Positions 42,556 through 51,233 of a stretch of 64,000 nucleotides of DNA are shown here, piece by piece. A program made the translations under genes and the position numbers. The notes under the pieces are model-generated. The model was given only the letters and a program-made list of their open reading frames with translations, was not told the origin of the DNA and made no database searches. Origin of the DNA: Pseudomonadota bacterium (GTDB lineage: Bacteria; Pseudomonadota; Alphaproteobacteria; Rhizobiales; Xanthobacteraceae); assembly GCA_023451825.1 (NCBI GenBank), contig JAEXYA010000024.1, forward strand, positions 56,811 through 120,810. The letters run 5' to 3'. The first letter of the stretch is position 1. Every line of letters starts with the position of its first letter.

Positions 42556-42588
42556 AAAAACCGGCTTGCTCCTGGCAAGCCGGTTTTT
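42556..42588 (+). terminator. Rho-independent terminator after sciP
   Basis: A perfect 14-bp stem (AAAAACCGGCTTGC and GCAAGCCGGTTTTT) encloses a 5-base loop. It lies 28 bases after the sciP stop, and the A/T ends make it workable on either strand. Confidence 0.92.
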
Positions 42589-42615
42589 GCCGTTTGGCCA
42601 CAATAAGGCGTAAAG

Positions 42616-42631
42616 TTAACCGGCGTTAACC
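42616..42631 (+). promoter_or_regulatory. Candidate CtrA-type site upstream of fliF
   Basis: TTAACCGGCGTTAACC carries two TTAACC half-sites 10 bp apart, so TTAA-N6-TTAA. The classical CtrA box is TTAA-N7-TTAA, often with CC after the half-site, so this is one base short of consensus. It lies about 80 bases upstream of the fliF start. Confidence 0.5.
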
Positions 42632-42670
42632 AACTGGAAACCATACATCGGCAAAATTTGCCCAGTCGGT

Positions 42671-42691
42671 CCCTGAGGCCGAATCTCAGGG
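42671..42691 (+). promoter_or_regulatory. Hairpin masking the fliF ribosome-binding site
   Basis: CCCTGAG and CTCAGGG form a perfect 7-bp stem around a 7-base loop (GCCGAAT). The only Shine-Dalgarno candidate for fliF, AGGGG at 42687-42691, overlaps the 3' arm, 7 bases from the GTG start. The loop and arm junction also contains GAATC, a CcrM-type GANTC site. A short palindrome, GGCAAA-A-TTTGCC, lies just upstream at 42650-42662. Confidence 0.55.
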
Positions 42692-42698
42692 GCCGATT

Positions 42699-44315
42699 GT
42701 GCAGGGTCTGATCAGTTTTTTCAAAAGTCTCGGCGCTGCGCGTCTGGCGGCGATGTTCGCCGTCACGGTTGCGTTGATCGGCTTCTTCGCCTTCATCATC
42801 ATGCGCGTCACGACGCCGCAGATGACGACGCTGTTCACGGACCTCTCCACCGAGGACTCCTCGGCGATCATCAAGGACCTGGAACGCCAGGCGATCCCTT
42901 TCGAGATCAGGAACGACGGCGCCGCCATCATGGTGCCGAAGGACAAGGTCACACGCCTGCGCATGAAGCTGGCTGAAGGCGGCCTGCCGAAGGGCGGCGG
43001 CGTCGGCTACGAGATCTTCGACAAGTCCGATGCGCTCGGCACCACCAGCTTCGTTCAGAACATCAACCATTTGCGCGCGCTGGAAGGCGAACTCGCCCGC
43101 ACCATCCGGGCGATCGACCGCGTGCAGTCGGCGCGCGTGCATCTGGTGCTGCCGGAACGCCCGCTGTTCTCGCGCACCATGCCGGAGCCGTCGGCCTCCA
43201 TCGTCGTCCGCGTTCGCGGCACCCTCGATCAGCAGCAGGTCCGGGCGATCCGCCATGTGGTCGCCTCCGCGGTCAACGGGCTGAAGCCGAACCGGGTCTC
43301 GATCGTCGACGAAGCCGGACAGTTGCTCGCCGATGGTGCCGCCGATCCCAATGCCGAGACCGCTGCCGGCGATGAGCGCCGCACCGCTTTCGAGAAACGG
43401 ATGCGCAATCAGGTTGAATCGATCGTCTCCTCGGTGGTCGGCTCCGGCCGCGCCCGGGTCCAGCTCACCGCCGATTTCGATTACAACAAGGTGACCCAGA
43501 CCTCGGACAAGTTCGATCCGGAAGGCCGGGTGCTGCGCTCCAGCCAGAGCCGGGAAGAACAGTCGCAAAGTGGCGCCGCCGACGGACAGGTGACGGTCAA
43601 CAACGAACTCCCCGGCAATCAGACTCAAGGCACCACCAATCCCAAGGACCAGAGCAAGAAGTCGGAAGAGACCAACAATTACGAAATCTCCCGCGTCACC
43701 AAGACCGAAGTCACCGAAGCCGGCCGCGTCAATCGCATCTCCGTCGCCGTGCTGGTCGATGGCAGCTACACCAAGAATGAAAAGGGCGAGCAGGTCTACA
43801 CGCAGCGTCCGAAAGAAGAACTCGATCGCATCGCCACCCTCGTCCGCTCCGCCATCGGCTTCGACCAGAAGCGCGGCGACCAGGTGGAAGTGGTCAATCT
43901 GAAATTCGCCGAAGGCCCCGCGACCCCGCTGGCTGCAGAGCCGACCGGCCTGCTCGGCAATCTGCAATTCACCAAGGATGACGTGATGAACGTCATCGAG
44001 CTTGGCGTGATGATGCTGCTCGGCCTGGTCGTCGTCTTTATGGTCGTCCGCCCGTTGGTCCGCCGCATCCTGACCCCGGAAACACCGCCCGCCGCGCTGA
44101 CGCCGCCGCCCGGCATGATGGCGCTGCCCGACAATGTCACCGTCGGCGCCGACGGCCAAACCCTCGTCGCAGCAACCGGCGCCAACATGATCGACGTCGC
44201 CACCATCCAGGGCCAGGTCCACGCCCAGTCGGTGCATCGCGTCGGTGAACTGGCAGATCGCAATCCGAATGAAACCGCAGCCATCGTGCGTCAGTGGCTG
44301 CAGGAACCGGCATAA
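42699..44315 (+). CDS. fliF: Flagellar MS-ring protein FliF
   Basis: A 538-residue inner-membrane protein starting at GTG 42699. It has TM helices at about 20-40 and 430-452. The periplasmic ring-building region contains RQAIPFEIRNDGAAIMVPKD, LAEGGLPKGGGVGYEIFD, GELARTIRAIDRVQSARVHL and the RPLFSRTMPEPSASIVVR stretch. The cytoplasmic C-terminus (ELADRNPNETAAIVRQWLQE) binds FliG. FliF is the first part of the flagellum to assemble. It heads the fliF-fliG-fliH-fliN-flbD row. Confidence 0.96.
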   Translation: MQGLISFFKSLGAARLAAMFAVTVALIGFFAFIIMRVTTPQMTTLFTDLSTEDSSAIIKDLERQAIPFEIRNDGAAIMVPKDKVTRLRMKLAEGGLPKGGGVGYEIFDKSDALGTTSFVQNINHLRALEGELARTIRAIDRVQSARVHLVLPERPLFSRTMPEPSASIVVRVRGTLDQQQVRAIRHVVASAVNGLKPNRVSIVDEAGQLLADGAADPNAETAAGDERRTAFEKRMRNQVESIVSSVVGSGRARVQLTADFDYNKVTQTSDKFDPEGRVLRSSQSREEQSQSGAADGQVTVNNELPGNQTQGTTNPKDQSKKSEETNNYEISRVTKTEVTEAGRVNRISVAVLVDGSYTKNEKGEQVYTQRPKEELDRIATLVRSAIGFDQKRGDQVEVVNLKFAEGPATPLAAEPTGLLGNLQFTKDDVMNVIELGVMMLLGLVVVFMVVRPLVRRILTPETPPAALTPPPGMMALPDNVTVGADGQTLVAATGANMIDVATIQGQVHAQSVHRVGELADRNPNETAAIVRQWLQEPA

Positions 44316-44320
44316 CCGTG

Positions 44321-45412
44321 ATGGCAGCAGTTCCCGCAACCACCGGCGACAACACCAGCGACATCCAGAGCGTCGTTGCAGGCCTTGCCGCGCGCCAGGC
44401 CGGCCGCGCGCCGTCGAAGCCGCTGAGCGGACCGAAGCGCGCCGCCATCCTGATGCTGGCGCTCGGCGAAAAATACGGCGGCAAGGTGTGGTCGCTGCTC
44501 GACGACGACGAAGTCCGTGAATTGTCGTCCCATATGTCCAGCCTCGGCACCATCGAACCGGAGACGGTCGAAGACCTGATGCTCGAATTCGTCTCGCGCA
44601 TGTCCGCCTCGGGCGCGCTGATGGGCACCTATGACGCCACCGAGCGGCTGCTGACCCAGTATCTGCCGGCCGATCGCGTCAACGGCATCATGGAAGAAAT
44701 CCGCGGCCCCGCCGGCCGCAACATGTGGGAAAAACTCTCCAACGTGCAGGAAGAGGTTCTCGCCAACTATCTCAAGAACGAATACCCGCAGACCGTTGCC
44801 GTGGTGCTGTCCAAGCTGAAGTCGGAACATGCGGCCCGCGTGCTCGGCATCCTGCCGGAAGAACTGGCGCTCGACGTCATCAACCGCATGCTGCGCATGG
44901 AAGCGGTGCAGAAGGAAGTGATCGAGCGCGTCGAGCAGACGCTGCGCGTCGAATTCATGTCCAACCTGTCGCAGACGCGTCGCCGCGACGCCCATGAAGT
45001 CATGGCCGAGATCTTCAACAATTTCGACCGTCAGACCGAGACGCGCTTCATCACCTCGCTCGAAGAAGAGAACCGCGAGTCTGCCGAGCGCATCAAGGCG
45101 CTGATGTTCACCTTCGACGACCTGATCAAGCTCGATGCCGGCTCGGCGCAGACGCTGATGCGCAACATCGATAAGGACAAGCTCGGCATCGCGCTGAAGA
45201 GCGCCAACGAAGAAGTGCGCAGCTTCTTTATGGGCAACATGTCGTCGCGCGCCGCCAAGATGCTGACCGACGACATGGCTGCGCTTGGCCCCGTGCGTTT
45301 GCGCGACGTCGATGAAGCACAGGCACTGCTGGTCAACCTCGCGAAGGATCTCGCTGCCAAGGGCGAAATCGTCCTGACCAAGAACCGCGCCGACGACGAA
45401 CTGGTGTATTGA
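44321..45412 (+). CDS. fliG: Flagellar motor switch protein FliG
   Basis: A 363-residue protein. N-terminal FliF-binding domain with AAILMLALGEKYGGKVWSLL; middle domain with NYLKNEYPQTVAVVLSKLKS and the EHAARVL stretch; C-terminal torque domain with TFDDLIKLDAGSAQTLMR, ALKSANEEVRSFFMGNMSSR and PVRLRDVDEAQALLVNLAKD, which includes the charged residues that meet MotA. The start is taken as ATG 44321 (GTG 44318 is equivalent), 6 bases after fliF. Its stop overlaps the fliH start as TGATG. Confidence 0.95.
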   Translation: MAAVPATTGDNTSDIQSVVAGLAARQAGRAPSKPLSGPKRAAILMLALGEKYGGKVWSLLDDDEVRELSSHMSSLGTIEPETVEDLMLEFVSRMSASGALMGTYDATERLLTQYLPADRVNGIMEEIRGPAGRNMWEKLSNVQEEVLANYLKNEYPQTVAVVLSKLKSEHAARVLGILPEELALDVINRMLRMEAVQKEVIERVEQTLRVEFMSNLSQTRRRDAHEVMAEIFNNFDRQTETRFITSLEEENRESAERIKALMFTFDDLIKLDAGSAQTLMRNIDKDKLGIALKSANEEVRSFFMGNMSSRAAKMLTDDMAALGPVRLRDVDEAQALLVNLAKDLAAKGEIVLTKNRADDELVY

Positions 45413-46032
45413 TGGCCACGCCCGCAAAATTCCTGTTCGATACCGACTTCGCAGCGCCCGATCACGGACGCGCGCCGGTCGTCACGCCGGCGGAAATCGC
45501 CGAACAGATCGCCCATGCCGAAGCCCAGGCCTATCGTGCCGGCTTCGATGCCGCGCAGCGCGAGGCCAAGGCCGAAGCGGACCGCCGCATGGCACTGGCG
45601 CTGGAACAAATCGGCATCGCCGCATCTACCGTCGCGCAAACCGTCAGCGGCATCGAGACCAAGATGGAAACCGAAGCGGTGGATGTCGCCATCGCCGTCG
45701 CACGCAAACTGTGCAGCGAGCTGGTGGCGCGCGAGCCGCTGATCGAGATCATGGCGCTGGTACATGACTGCTTCAGCCATCTTGTCGCCACGCCTCATCT
45801 GGTCATCCGCATCAATGATGCGCTTTACGAAGAAGCGAAAGAGCGTATCGAGAAGCAGGCGAAGCAGAGCGGCTTCCCCGGACGCCTCGTCATTCTCGCG
45901 GAACCAGACATCGCCAATGGCGATTGCAAGATCGAATGGGCAGACGGCGGCATGGTGCTCGACCGCGCCTCCATCGACGTCAAGATCAACGAACTCGTCG
46001 GACGCTACATGGCGTCCCGCAATCGGCATTGA
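45412..46032 (+). CDS. fliH: Flagellar export/assembly protein FliH
   Basis: A 206-residue cytoplasmic protein occupying the fliH position between fliG and fliN. An N-terminal helix-rich region (AEQIAHAEAQAYRAGFDAAQ) leads to a FliH/YscL-like C-terminal domain (AVDVAIAVARKLCSELVARE, LVILAEPDIANGDCKIEWADGGM). FliH binds and restrains the export ATPase FliI. Alphaproteobacterial FliH is poorly conserved, so the name rests partly on gene order. The ATG overlaps the fliG stop. Confidence 0.82.
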   Translation: MATPAKFLFDTDFAAPDHGRAPVVTPAEIAEQIAHAEAQAYRAGFDAAQREAKAEADRRMALALEQIGIAASTVAQTVSGIETKMETEAVDVAIAVARKLCSELVAREPLIEIMALVHDCFSHLVATPHLVIRINDALYEEAKERIEKQAKQSGFPGRLVILAEPDIANGDCKIEWADGGMVLDRASIDVKINELVGRYMASRNRH

Positions 46033-46051
46033 AGGATATGAGGACTGAACC

Positions 46052-46393
46052 ATGAGTGATCCGCAGGTCCCGCTTCCCGATCTCAATGCCGGCGATCCGA
46101 TGATCAACGGCGATGTCGGTTATGCCGAGGAAGAGAACATCACACGCATTGCCGCCGATCTCGAAGCGGTGTTCGACGTGCCGGTGCAGGTCTCGGCCGT
46201 GCTCGGACGCTCGAAGATGGGCGTGGGCGAACTGCTGAAGCTCGGCCCCGGCACGGTGCTCGAACTCGACCGCCGCGTCGGCGAGGCGATCGACATCTAT
46301 GTGAACAACCGCCTGGTGGCGCGCGGCGAAGTGGTGCTGGTCGAGGAAAAGCTCGGCGTCACCATGACCGAAATCATCAAGGCCGATAACTAA
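46052..46393 (+). CDS. fliN: Flagellar motor switch protein FliN
   Basis: A 113-residue SpoA-domain protein starting at ATG 46052 behind AGGA. The domain spans about 40-110 with FDVPVQVSAVLGRSKMGVGE, LLKLGPGTVLELDRRVGEAI and VARGEVVLVEEKLGVTMTEI, a full match to FliN. With FliG and FliM it forms the C-ring. fliM is not in the window. Confidence 0.95.
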   Translation: MSDPQVPLPDLNAGDPMINGDVGYAEEENITRIAADLEAVFDVPVQVSAVLGRSKMGVGELLKLGPGTVLELDRRVGEAIDIYVNNRLVARGEVVLVEEKLGVTMTEIIKADN

Positions 46394-46444
46394 CGATTTT
46401 ACGCGCCATCGACGGCGCGACCAAAGAGATAATAGGAGATTACC

Positions 46445-47830
46445 ATGCGGCTTCTCATCGTCGGGACATTGAAGGGCCAGCTCACAACCGCAACCAAGAT
46501 CGCCATGGATAACGGCGCCTCGGTGGTGCATGCCGAAGCGCACGACCAGGCCATGAACGTGCTGCGCTCGGGCAAGGGCGCCGACCTGATGCTGGTCGAT
46601 GTCGCGCTCGACATCCGCGACCTCGTGATGCGACTCGAGGCCGAGCACATCCATGTGCCGATCGTCGCCTGCGGCATTACCAATGATGCGCGCGCTGCCG
46701 TCGCTGCCATCCATGCCGGCGCGAAAGAGTACATCCCGCTGCCGCCGGAGCCGGAGTTGATCGCAGCCGTGCTCGCTGCCGTCGCCAATGATAGCCGCGA
46801 CCTGATCTTCCGCGACGAAGCCATGGGCCGTGTGGTGAAGCTGGCGCAGCAGATCGCAGGTTCCGACGCGTCGGTGATGGTGACCGGCGAGAGCGGCACC
46901 GGCAAGGAAGTGCTGGCGCGTTACGTGCACAGTCGCTCCAACCGCGCCAAAAAGCCGTTCATCAGCATCAACTGCGCTGCGATCCCAGAGCATCTGCTGG
47001 AATCCGAACTGTTCGGCCACGAGAAGGGCGCTTTCACCGGCGCCATCGCGCGCCGTATCGGCAAGTTCGAGGAAGCCACCGGCGGCACGCTGCTGCTCGA
47101 CGAAATCTCGGAAATGGATGTCCGGCTGCAGTCGAAGCTTTTGCGCGCGATCCAGGAGCGCGTGATCGACCGCGTCGGCGGCACCAAGCCGGTGCCGGTG
47201 GATATCCGCATCATCGCCACCTCGAACCGCAACCTCTCGGATGCCGTGAAGGCTGGCACCTTCCGCGAAGACTTGCTGTTCCGCCTCAACGTCGTGAACC
47301 TGAAGATCCCGGCGCTGCGCGATCGCCCTGCCGATATTCTCGAACTGGCCCAGCACTTCGCCAAGAAATATGCCGAAGCCAATGGTGTGCCGGTGCGGCC
47401 GCTGTCGGCGGAAGCGCGCCGCGTGCTCACCGGCAATCGCTGGCAGGGCAATGTGCGCGAGCTCGAAAACACCATTCATCGTTCGGTGCTGATGTCGTCG
47501 GGCGACGAGATCGGCCCGGATGCGATCCTGACGCCCGATGGCGACCGTCTCGATCACGCCAAGGCCCAGCCGGCGGTTGCGCATGCGACCATGGCTGCCG
47601 AACAGGTGACGCGCGCCCTCGTCGGCCGCACGGTGGCTGATGTCGAGCGTGACCTCATTCTGGAAACGCTGAAGCACTGCCTCGGCAACCGCACGCATGC
47701 AGCAAACATCCTCGGCATCTCGATCCGCACGCTGCGCAACAAATTGAACGAATATGCCGATGGCGGCCTGCCGATTACGCCGGCCGGTGCAGGCGGCGGT
47801 GATTATCGCGGGATGATGGGCGCGGCGTAA
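46445..47830 (+). CDS. flbD: Sigma-54-dependent flagellar regulator FlbD
   Basis: A 461-residue NtrC-type activator. A divergent receiver domain (about 1-115, with D52 in MLVDVALD) precedes the AAA+ domain: Walker A GESGTGKE at 148-155, the sigma-54 contact GAFTGA at 195-200, LLLDEISEMD (Walker B) and FREDLLFRLNVV. A C-terminal Fis-type HTH follows (GNRTHAANILGISIRTLRNK). In Caulobacter FlbD activates late flagellar sigma-54 promoters and represses fliF. The sigma-54 promoter before fliK is a candidate target. A good AGGAG site precedes the start. Confidence 0.95.
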   Translation: MRLLIVGTLKGQLTTATKIAMDNGASVVHAEAHDQAMNVLRSGKGADLMLVDVALDIRDLVMRLEAEHIHVPIVACGITNDARAAVAAIHAGAKEYIPLPPEPELIAAVLAAVANDSRDLIFRDEAMGRVVKLAQQIAGSDASVMVTGESGTGKEVLARYVHSRSNRAKKPFISINCAAIPEHLLESELFGHEKGAFTGAIARRIGKFEEATGGTLLLDEISEMDVRLQSKLLRAIQERVIDRVGGTKPVPVDIRIIATSNRNLSDAVKAGTFREDLLFRLNVVNLKIPALRDRPADILELAQHFAKKYAEANGVPVRPLSAEARRVLTGNRWQGNVRELENTIHRSVLMSSGDEIGPDAILTPDGDRLDHAKAQPAVAHATMAAEQVTRALVGRTVADVERDLILETLKHCLGNRTHAANILGISIRTLRNKLNEYADGGLPITPAGAGGGDYRGMMGAA

Positions 47831-47852
47831 GTCGCAACCGTAGAGCCCCCGC

Positions 47853-47958
47853 CTGTCATCACCCGCGAAAGCGGGTGATCCAGTATGCGGCAACATCTCG
47901 ATTCCATCACGACTGCAAGTGTCTACTAGATCGCCCGGTCAAGCCGGGCGATGACAGT
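47853..47958. repeat. Interspersed repeat, family G (TGTCATCACCCGC type)
   Basis: The outer inverted ends are TGTCATC...GATGACA. Inside are two strong hairpins, TCACCCGC-GAAA-GCGGGTGA (47859-47878, a GNRA loop) and CGCCCGG-TCAAG-CCGGGCG (47932-47950). It lies between flbD and the convergent small membrane gene and could end transcription from both sides. Confidence 0.8.
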
Positions 47959-47968
47959 TTGAGTGAGC

Positions 47969-48124
47969 TCAAGAATAACTCGGCGCATCCTGCTTGCGGA
48001 AAATCTTGATCGGATCGCCGGGCGTCAAATCCGGCTTTCGCCACATCTGATAGGCGAACAGCCCGAGATAGCCGATCGACAGCGCGCCGACGATATAGAT
48101 GATCCAGACCGTAATCCGCTTCAT
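47969..48124 (-). CDS. Small single-span membrane protein (51 residues)
   Basis: The reading frame gives MKRITVWIIYIVGALSIGYL followed by GLFAYQMWRKPDLTPGDPIK and IFRKQDAPSYS. It is one strong transmembrane helix at about residues 5-26, with a basic N-terminus and a charged tail. ATG 48124 overlaps the stop of the DUF4345-like gene (ATGA), so it is translationally coupled to that membrane protein. No family is recognised. The overlap, the clean helix and the family G repeat just after its stop argue that the gene is real despite its size. Confidence 0.7.
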   Translation of the reverse strand: MKRITVWIIYIVGALSIGYLGLFAYQMWRKPDLTPGDPIKIFRKQDAPSYS

Positions 48125-48507
48125 CGCGCCCCGCTACGCCGGACATAGCTGCGCAGCCACAGCCAGATCAGCGGCACCACGACGAGTTCGCCGATCAGGC
48201 TGACCATCAGGCCCACCGTCGGGAAACCGTGGCTGGCAACTGCAAGCAAACGCCCCGCCGCGCCGAACACCAGCAGGAAGCTAACGACCCCTATTCGCTC
48301 GCTATGCACTTCCACCCGCGGGATCGCGGACCAATAGATCAGACCAGCCGCGATCAGGACGCCCTTGATGAAGCGCACATAGCCCTCCATCGTCACGCCG
48401 AGCGTGACGCCCGACAGGCTGGTGCCGAAAAACACGCCGGTGACACCGAACAGGATGGCGACCAAGCCGACGATCGCCAGCGCGATTTGAAGCAGTCTGC
48501 GTTCCAA
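48121..48507 (-). CDS. DUF4345-like small integral membrane protein
   Basis: About 128 residues with four predicted helices: LLQIALAIVGLVAILFGVTG, FIKGVLIAAGLIYWSAI, VVSFLLVFGAAGRLLAVAS and VGLMVSLIGELVVVPLIWLW. I favour TTG 48507 as start because a strong GAGGAG lies 6-7 bases upstream and the family begins at this point; ATG 48534 and a longer frame are possible. Function unknown. It is coupled to the 51-residue gene downstream and divergent from the helicase gene. Confidence 0.72.
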   Translation of the reverse strand: MERRLLQIALAIVGLVAILFGVTGVFFGTSLSGVTLGVTMEGYVRFIKGVLIAAGLIYWSAIPRVEVHSERIGVVSFLLVFGAAGRLLAVASHGFPTVGLMVSLIGELVVVPLIWLWLRSYVRRSGAR

Positions 48508-48658
48508 GGTCGTCTCCTCATCTTCCCATCCCATAACTGGAACATCGAACGGCATCGGGCAAGCCGTCATGGCGGGCATATTGCCGCCGGAACCGGCGCG
48601 CTTGCACCCCGCGCCCGAATGGTTAGCTTCACGCTTCGAATCGCCTCCCCGAGACACC

Positions 48659-49768
48659 ATGACCAGCTTCACCCCGCATCAGGACGCCGCGCTCAAAGCC
48701 GTGGGCGATTGGCTGAAGGCCAAGCCCGGCCAGAACGGCACGCCGCAGGTGTTCCGCCTGTTCGGCTTCGCCGGCACCGGCAAGACCACGCTGGCGCGCC
48801 ATATCGCCGAGGATGTCGACGGCGACGTGAAATACGCGGCCTTCACCGGCAAGGCCGCGCTGGTGATGCGCAACAAAGGTTGTCACGAAGCCTCCACCAT
48901 CCATTCGCTGATCTATCGCGCCCGCGAGACCGGCGAGGAAACGCCGAATTTCGAACTCTGGGACGATGCCCCGGCTTCCAAGGCCAAGCTGATCATCGTC
49001 GACGAATGCTCGATGGTGGATGCCGAACTCGGCCGCGACCTGCTCTCCTTCGACTGCCCGCTGCTGGTGCTCGGCGATCCCGCGCAGTTGCCGCCGATCC
49101 AGGGCGGCGGGTTCTTCACCGAGAGCGAGCCGGACGCCATGCTCACCGAGGTGCATCGCCAGGCCGAGGACGACCCGATCGTGCGCATGTCGATGGATGT
49201 GCGCGAAGGCCGGCCGCTTGCGCTTGGCACATTCGGCGACAGCGAGGTCGTGTCGCGAAAATCGCTCGATCCGGAGCGTGTGATGGCCGCCGATCAGGTT
49301 CTGGTCGGCCGCAACAACACCCGTCGCGCCTACAATATGCGCGTGCGTGAAAAGCTCGGCCTCACCGATCCCCTGCCCGTCGCCGACGACAAGCTGGTCT
49401 GCCTGCGCAACAACCGCAAGAAGGCGCTGTTCAATGGCGGGTTGTGGCGCGTGCGTGCACGGGCGACGTCCAAGTCCGCCATCGTCACCATGCGCATCAT
49501 GCCGGACGAGGATTTTGGCGGGAAGGTCACAAAGGTCTCCGTCCGTGCCGATTGCTTCACCGGCGGCGTCGAAGGCCTGTCCTGGGACATGCGCAAACCC
49601 TATGACGAATTCGATTACGGCTATGTGCTGACCGTGCACAAAAGCCAGGGCTCGCAATGGGACGACGTCGTCTTGTTTGACGAGAGTTTTGCCTTCCAGG
49701 ACAGCCGCGCGCGCTGGCTCTATACGGGCATCACGCGTGCCGCGAAACGTTTAAGCATCGTCGTCTGA
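48659..49768 (+). CDS. RecD-like ATP-dependent DNA helicase (superfamily 1)
   Basis: A 369-residue SF1B-type helicase, short compared with RecD (about 600). Walker A is GFAGTGKTT at about 36-44; Walker B is LIIVDECSMVD; motif III is LLVLGDPAQLPPIQGG. Motif V/VI are visible as YGYVLTVHKSQGSQWDDVV and RWLYTGITRAAKRLSIVV. No RecB or RecC genes are nearby, so it resembles stand-alone viral-type or RecD-like helicases common in alphaproteobacteria. ATG 48659 is used; the open frame runs 30 codons further upstream without good support. Confidence 0.88.
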   Translation: MTSFTPHQDAALKAVGDWLKAKPGQNGTPQVFRLFGFAGTGKTTLARHIAEDVDGDVKYAAFTGKAALVMRNKGCHEASTIHSLIYRARETGEETPNFELWDDAPASKAKLIIVDECSMVDAELGRDLLSFDCPLLVLGDPAQLPPIQGGGFFTESEPDAMLTEVHRQAEDDPIVRMSMDVREGRPLALGTFGDSEVVSRKSLDPERVMAADQVLVGRNNTRRAYNMRVREKLGLTDPLPVADDKLVCLRNNRKKALFNGGLWRVRARATSKSAIVTMRIMPDEDFGGKVTKVSVRADCFTGGVEGLSWDMRKPYDEFDYGYVLTVHKSQGSQWDDVVLFDESFAFQDSRARWLYTGITRAAKRLSIVV

Positions 49769-49875
49769 CGCTTTTGCGTGTGTGCGGGAATGTCGCAGGA
49801 ACAAATAGCGGTGCCCTGAAACCGTCACGCTGTTCGGGCGTTAGTCTGGTTCTTTACATTGAGGCAGGAGTTGAA

Positions 49876-50268
49876 ATGCAATTCATGAAGTCAGCCGCCG
49901 CTGTCGTTTTCGCCGGTATCACCGCCGTTTCCTTTGCGGCCCCCGCCACGTCGGCGCCCCTGATGACCCAAAGCGCAATCAGCCAGAACGCGGTCAGCCA
50001 CAACGGTTCGCCGGTTGAGCAGGTGCAGTATTATCGCCGCCACCATCATCATTACGGTTATCACGGCGGCTATCGCCGCGGGCCGAGCGCCGGTGCAGTG
50101 ATCGGCGGCCTGGCAGCGGGCGCGATCATCGGCGGCGCCATCGCAGCCAGCCAGGCGAATGCGGCGGCTCAGCAGAACCACGCTTATTGCGCCCAGCGCT
50201 ATCGTTCATATGACCCGGCCTCGGGCACCTATCTGAACAAGAACGGCCAGCGCTACGCCTGCCCGTAA
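49876..50268 (+). CDS. BA14K-family exported protein
   Basis: A 130-residue protein starting at ATG 49876 behind GGAG. It has a signal peptide (about 25 residues, ending ATSAPL), a histidine/tyrosine-rich stretch (YYRRHHHHYGYHGGYRRG), a glycine-rich hydrophobic segment (AVIGGLAAGAIIGGAIAA), and the C-terminal BA14K-like motif CAQRYRSYDPASGTYLNKNG. Members were first described as a Brucella lectin-like antigen; the role is unclear. It has its own terminator at 50291. Confidence 0.85.
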   Translation: MQFMKSAAAVVFAGITAVSFAAPATSAPLMTQSAISQNAVSHNGSPVEQVQYYRRHHHHYGYHGGYRRGPSAGAVIGGLAAGAIIGGAIAASQANAAAQQNHAYCAQRYRSYDPASGTYLNKNGQRYACP

Positions 50269-50290
50269 GCGATCGCGACATCGATCCGGC

Positions 50291-50323
50291 AAAGCCGCGA
50301 GACATCGTCTCGCGGCTTTTTGT
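50291..50323 (+). terminator. Rho-independent terminator after the BA14K gene
   Basis: A perfect 13-bp stem (AAAGCCGCGAGAC and GTCTCGCGGCTTT) with a 3-base loop, followed by TTTTG. It begins 22 bases after the stop codon. Confidence 0.9.
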
Positions 50324-50477
50324 TTGCCCCCGCGTTCCTCACGAAACCGTGCGCTCGCCGATGTAACGCGATCACCCGGTGTTCGTATCTCGAATGACCG
50401 CCCGGCCCGGCAATTGCCTGCCGCAACCACCGGGTTAGACTGCCGATACCGGCACGCGACACCGAAGAGGATCCGCC

Positions 50478-51191
50478 ATGCGCTCTCTGTTCCGCCGTCT
50501 CACGCTCACCGCTGCTGCCGGCGCCCTTGCCGTCACCACCGCTTTGATCGCCCCGACCTTCGCCTCCGAGGAAGCCGTGGTCATCCCTGCACCCGCAACG
50601 GATGCCCAAGCCGCCGATGGCCTGCAGACGGCCGTGATTGCCGGTGGCTGTTTCTGGGGCGTCCAGGGCGTCTACCAGCACACCAAAGGTGTCGTCAGCG
50701 CGGTGTCGGGCTATTCGGGCGGCAGCAAAGCCACCGCGAATTACAACATGATCGGTTCCGGCACGACCGGCCATGCCGAGGCTGTCGAGATCAAATACGA
50801 CCCGAAGCAGATCAGCTATGGAAAGATCCTGCAGATCTATTTTTCGGTCGCTCATGATCCGACCCAGCTGAACCGCCAGGGGCCGGACTCCGGAACGCAA
50901 TATCGCTCGGAAATCTTCGCCACCACGCCGGAGCAGAAGAAGGTCGCCGAGGCCTATATCGCGCAGCTCAATGCCGCAAAAGTCTACAAGAAGCCGATCG
51001 CTACCAAACTGGGGATGCTGCAGGCCTTCTACCCGGCCGAGGCCTATCATCAGGACTACCTCACGCTTCACCCCAACCAGCCCTATATTGTCTATAACGA
51101 CCTGCCGAAGATCGAGAACCTGAAGAAGATCTTCGCCGAGAATTTTAGCGAGAAGCCGACGCTGGTGAACGCAGCCAAAGCCACGAATTGA
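50478..51191 (+). CDS. msrA: Exported peptide-methionine (S)-S-oxide reductase MsrA
   Basis: A 237-residue MsrA with an N-terminal signal peptide (about 30 residues, MRSLFRRLTLTAAAGALAV then PTFAS). The catalytic cysteine is C58 in IAGGCFWGVQ, with GYSGG, GHAEAVEIKYDP and AYHQDYL as further family strings. It reduces S-methionine sulfoxide in proteins. The signal peptide places it in the periplasm, unlike the usual cytoplasmic MsrA. msrB follows 42 bases later. Confidence 0.92.
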   Translation: MRSLFRRLTLTAAAGALAVTTALIAPTFASEEAVVIPAPATDAQAADGLQTAVIAGGCFWGVQGVYQHTKGVVSAVSGYSGGSKATANYNMIGSGTTGHAEAVEIKYDPKQISYGKILQIYFSVAHDPTQLNRQGPDSGTQYRSEIFATTPEQKKVAEAYIAQLNAAKVYKKPIATKLGMLQAFYPAEAYHQDYLTLHPNQPYIVYNDLPKIENLKKIFAENFSEKPTLVNAAKATN

Positions 51192-51233
51192 CGTGGTTTT
51201 GGCATGCTGGCGGTCGGCGGAACTGGAGGCATG

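Noticed and set aside
42650..42662. A sigma-54 promoter in the fliF leader around CGGCAAAATTTGCC
   Set aside because: The GG-to-GC distance is two bases too short for the -24/-12 consensus; the sequence is better described as a short palindrome.
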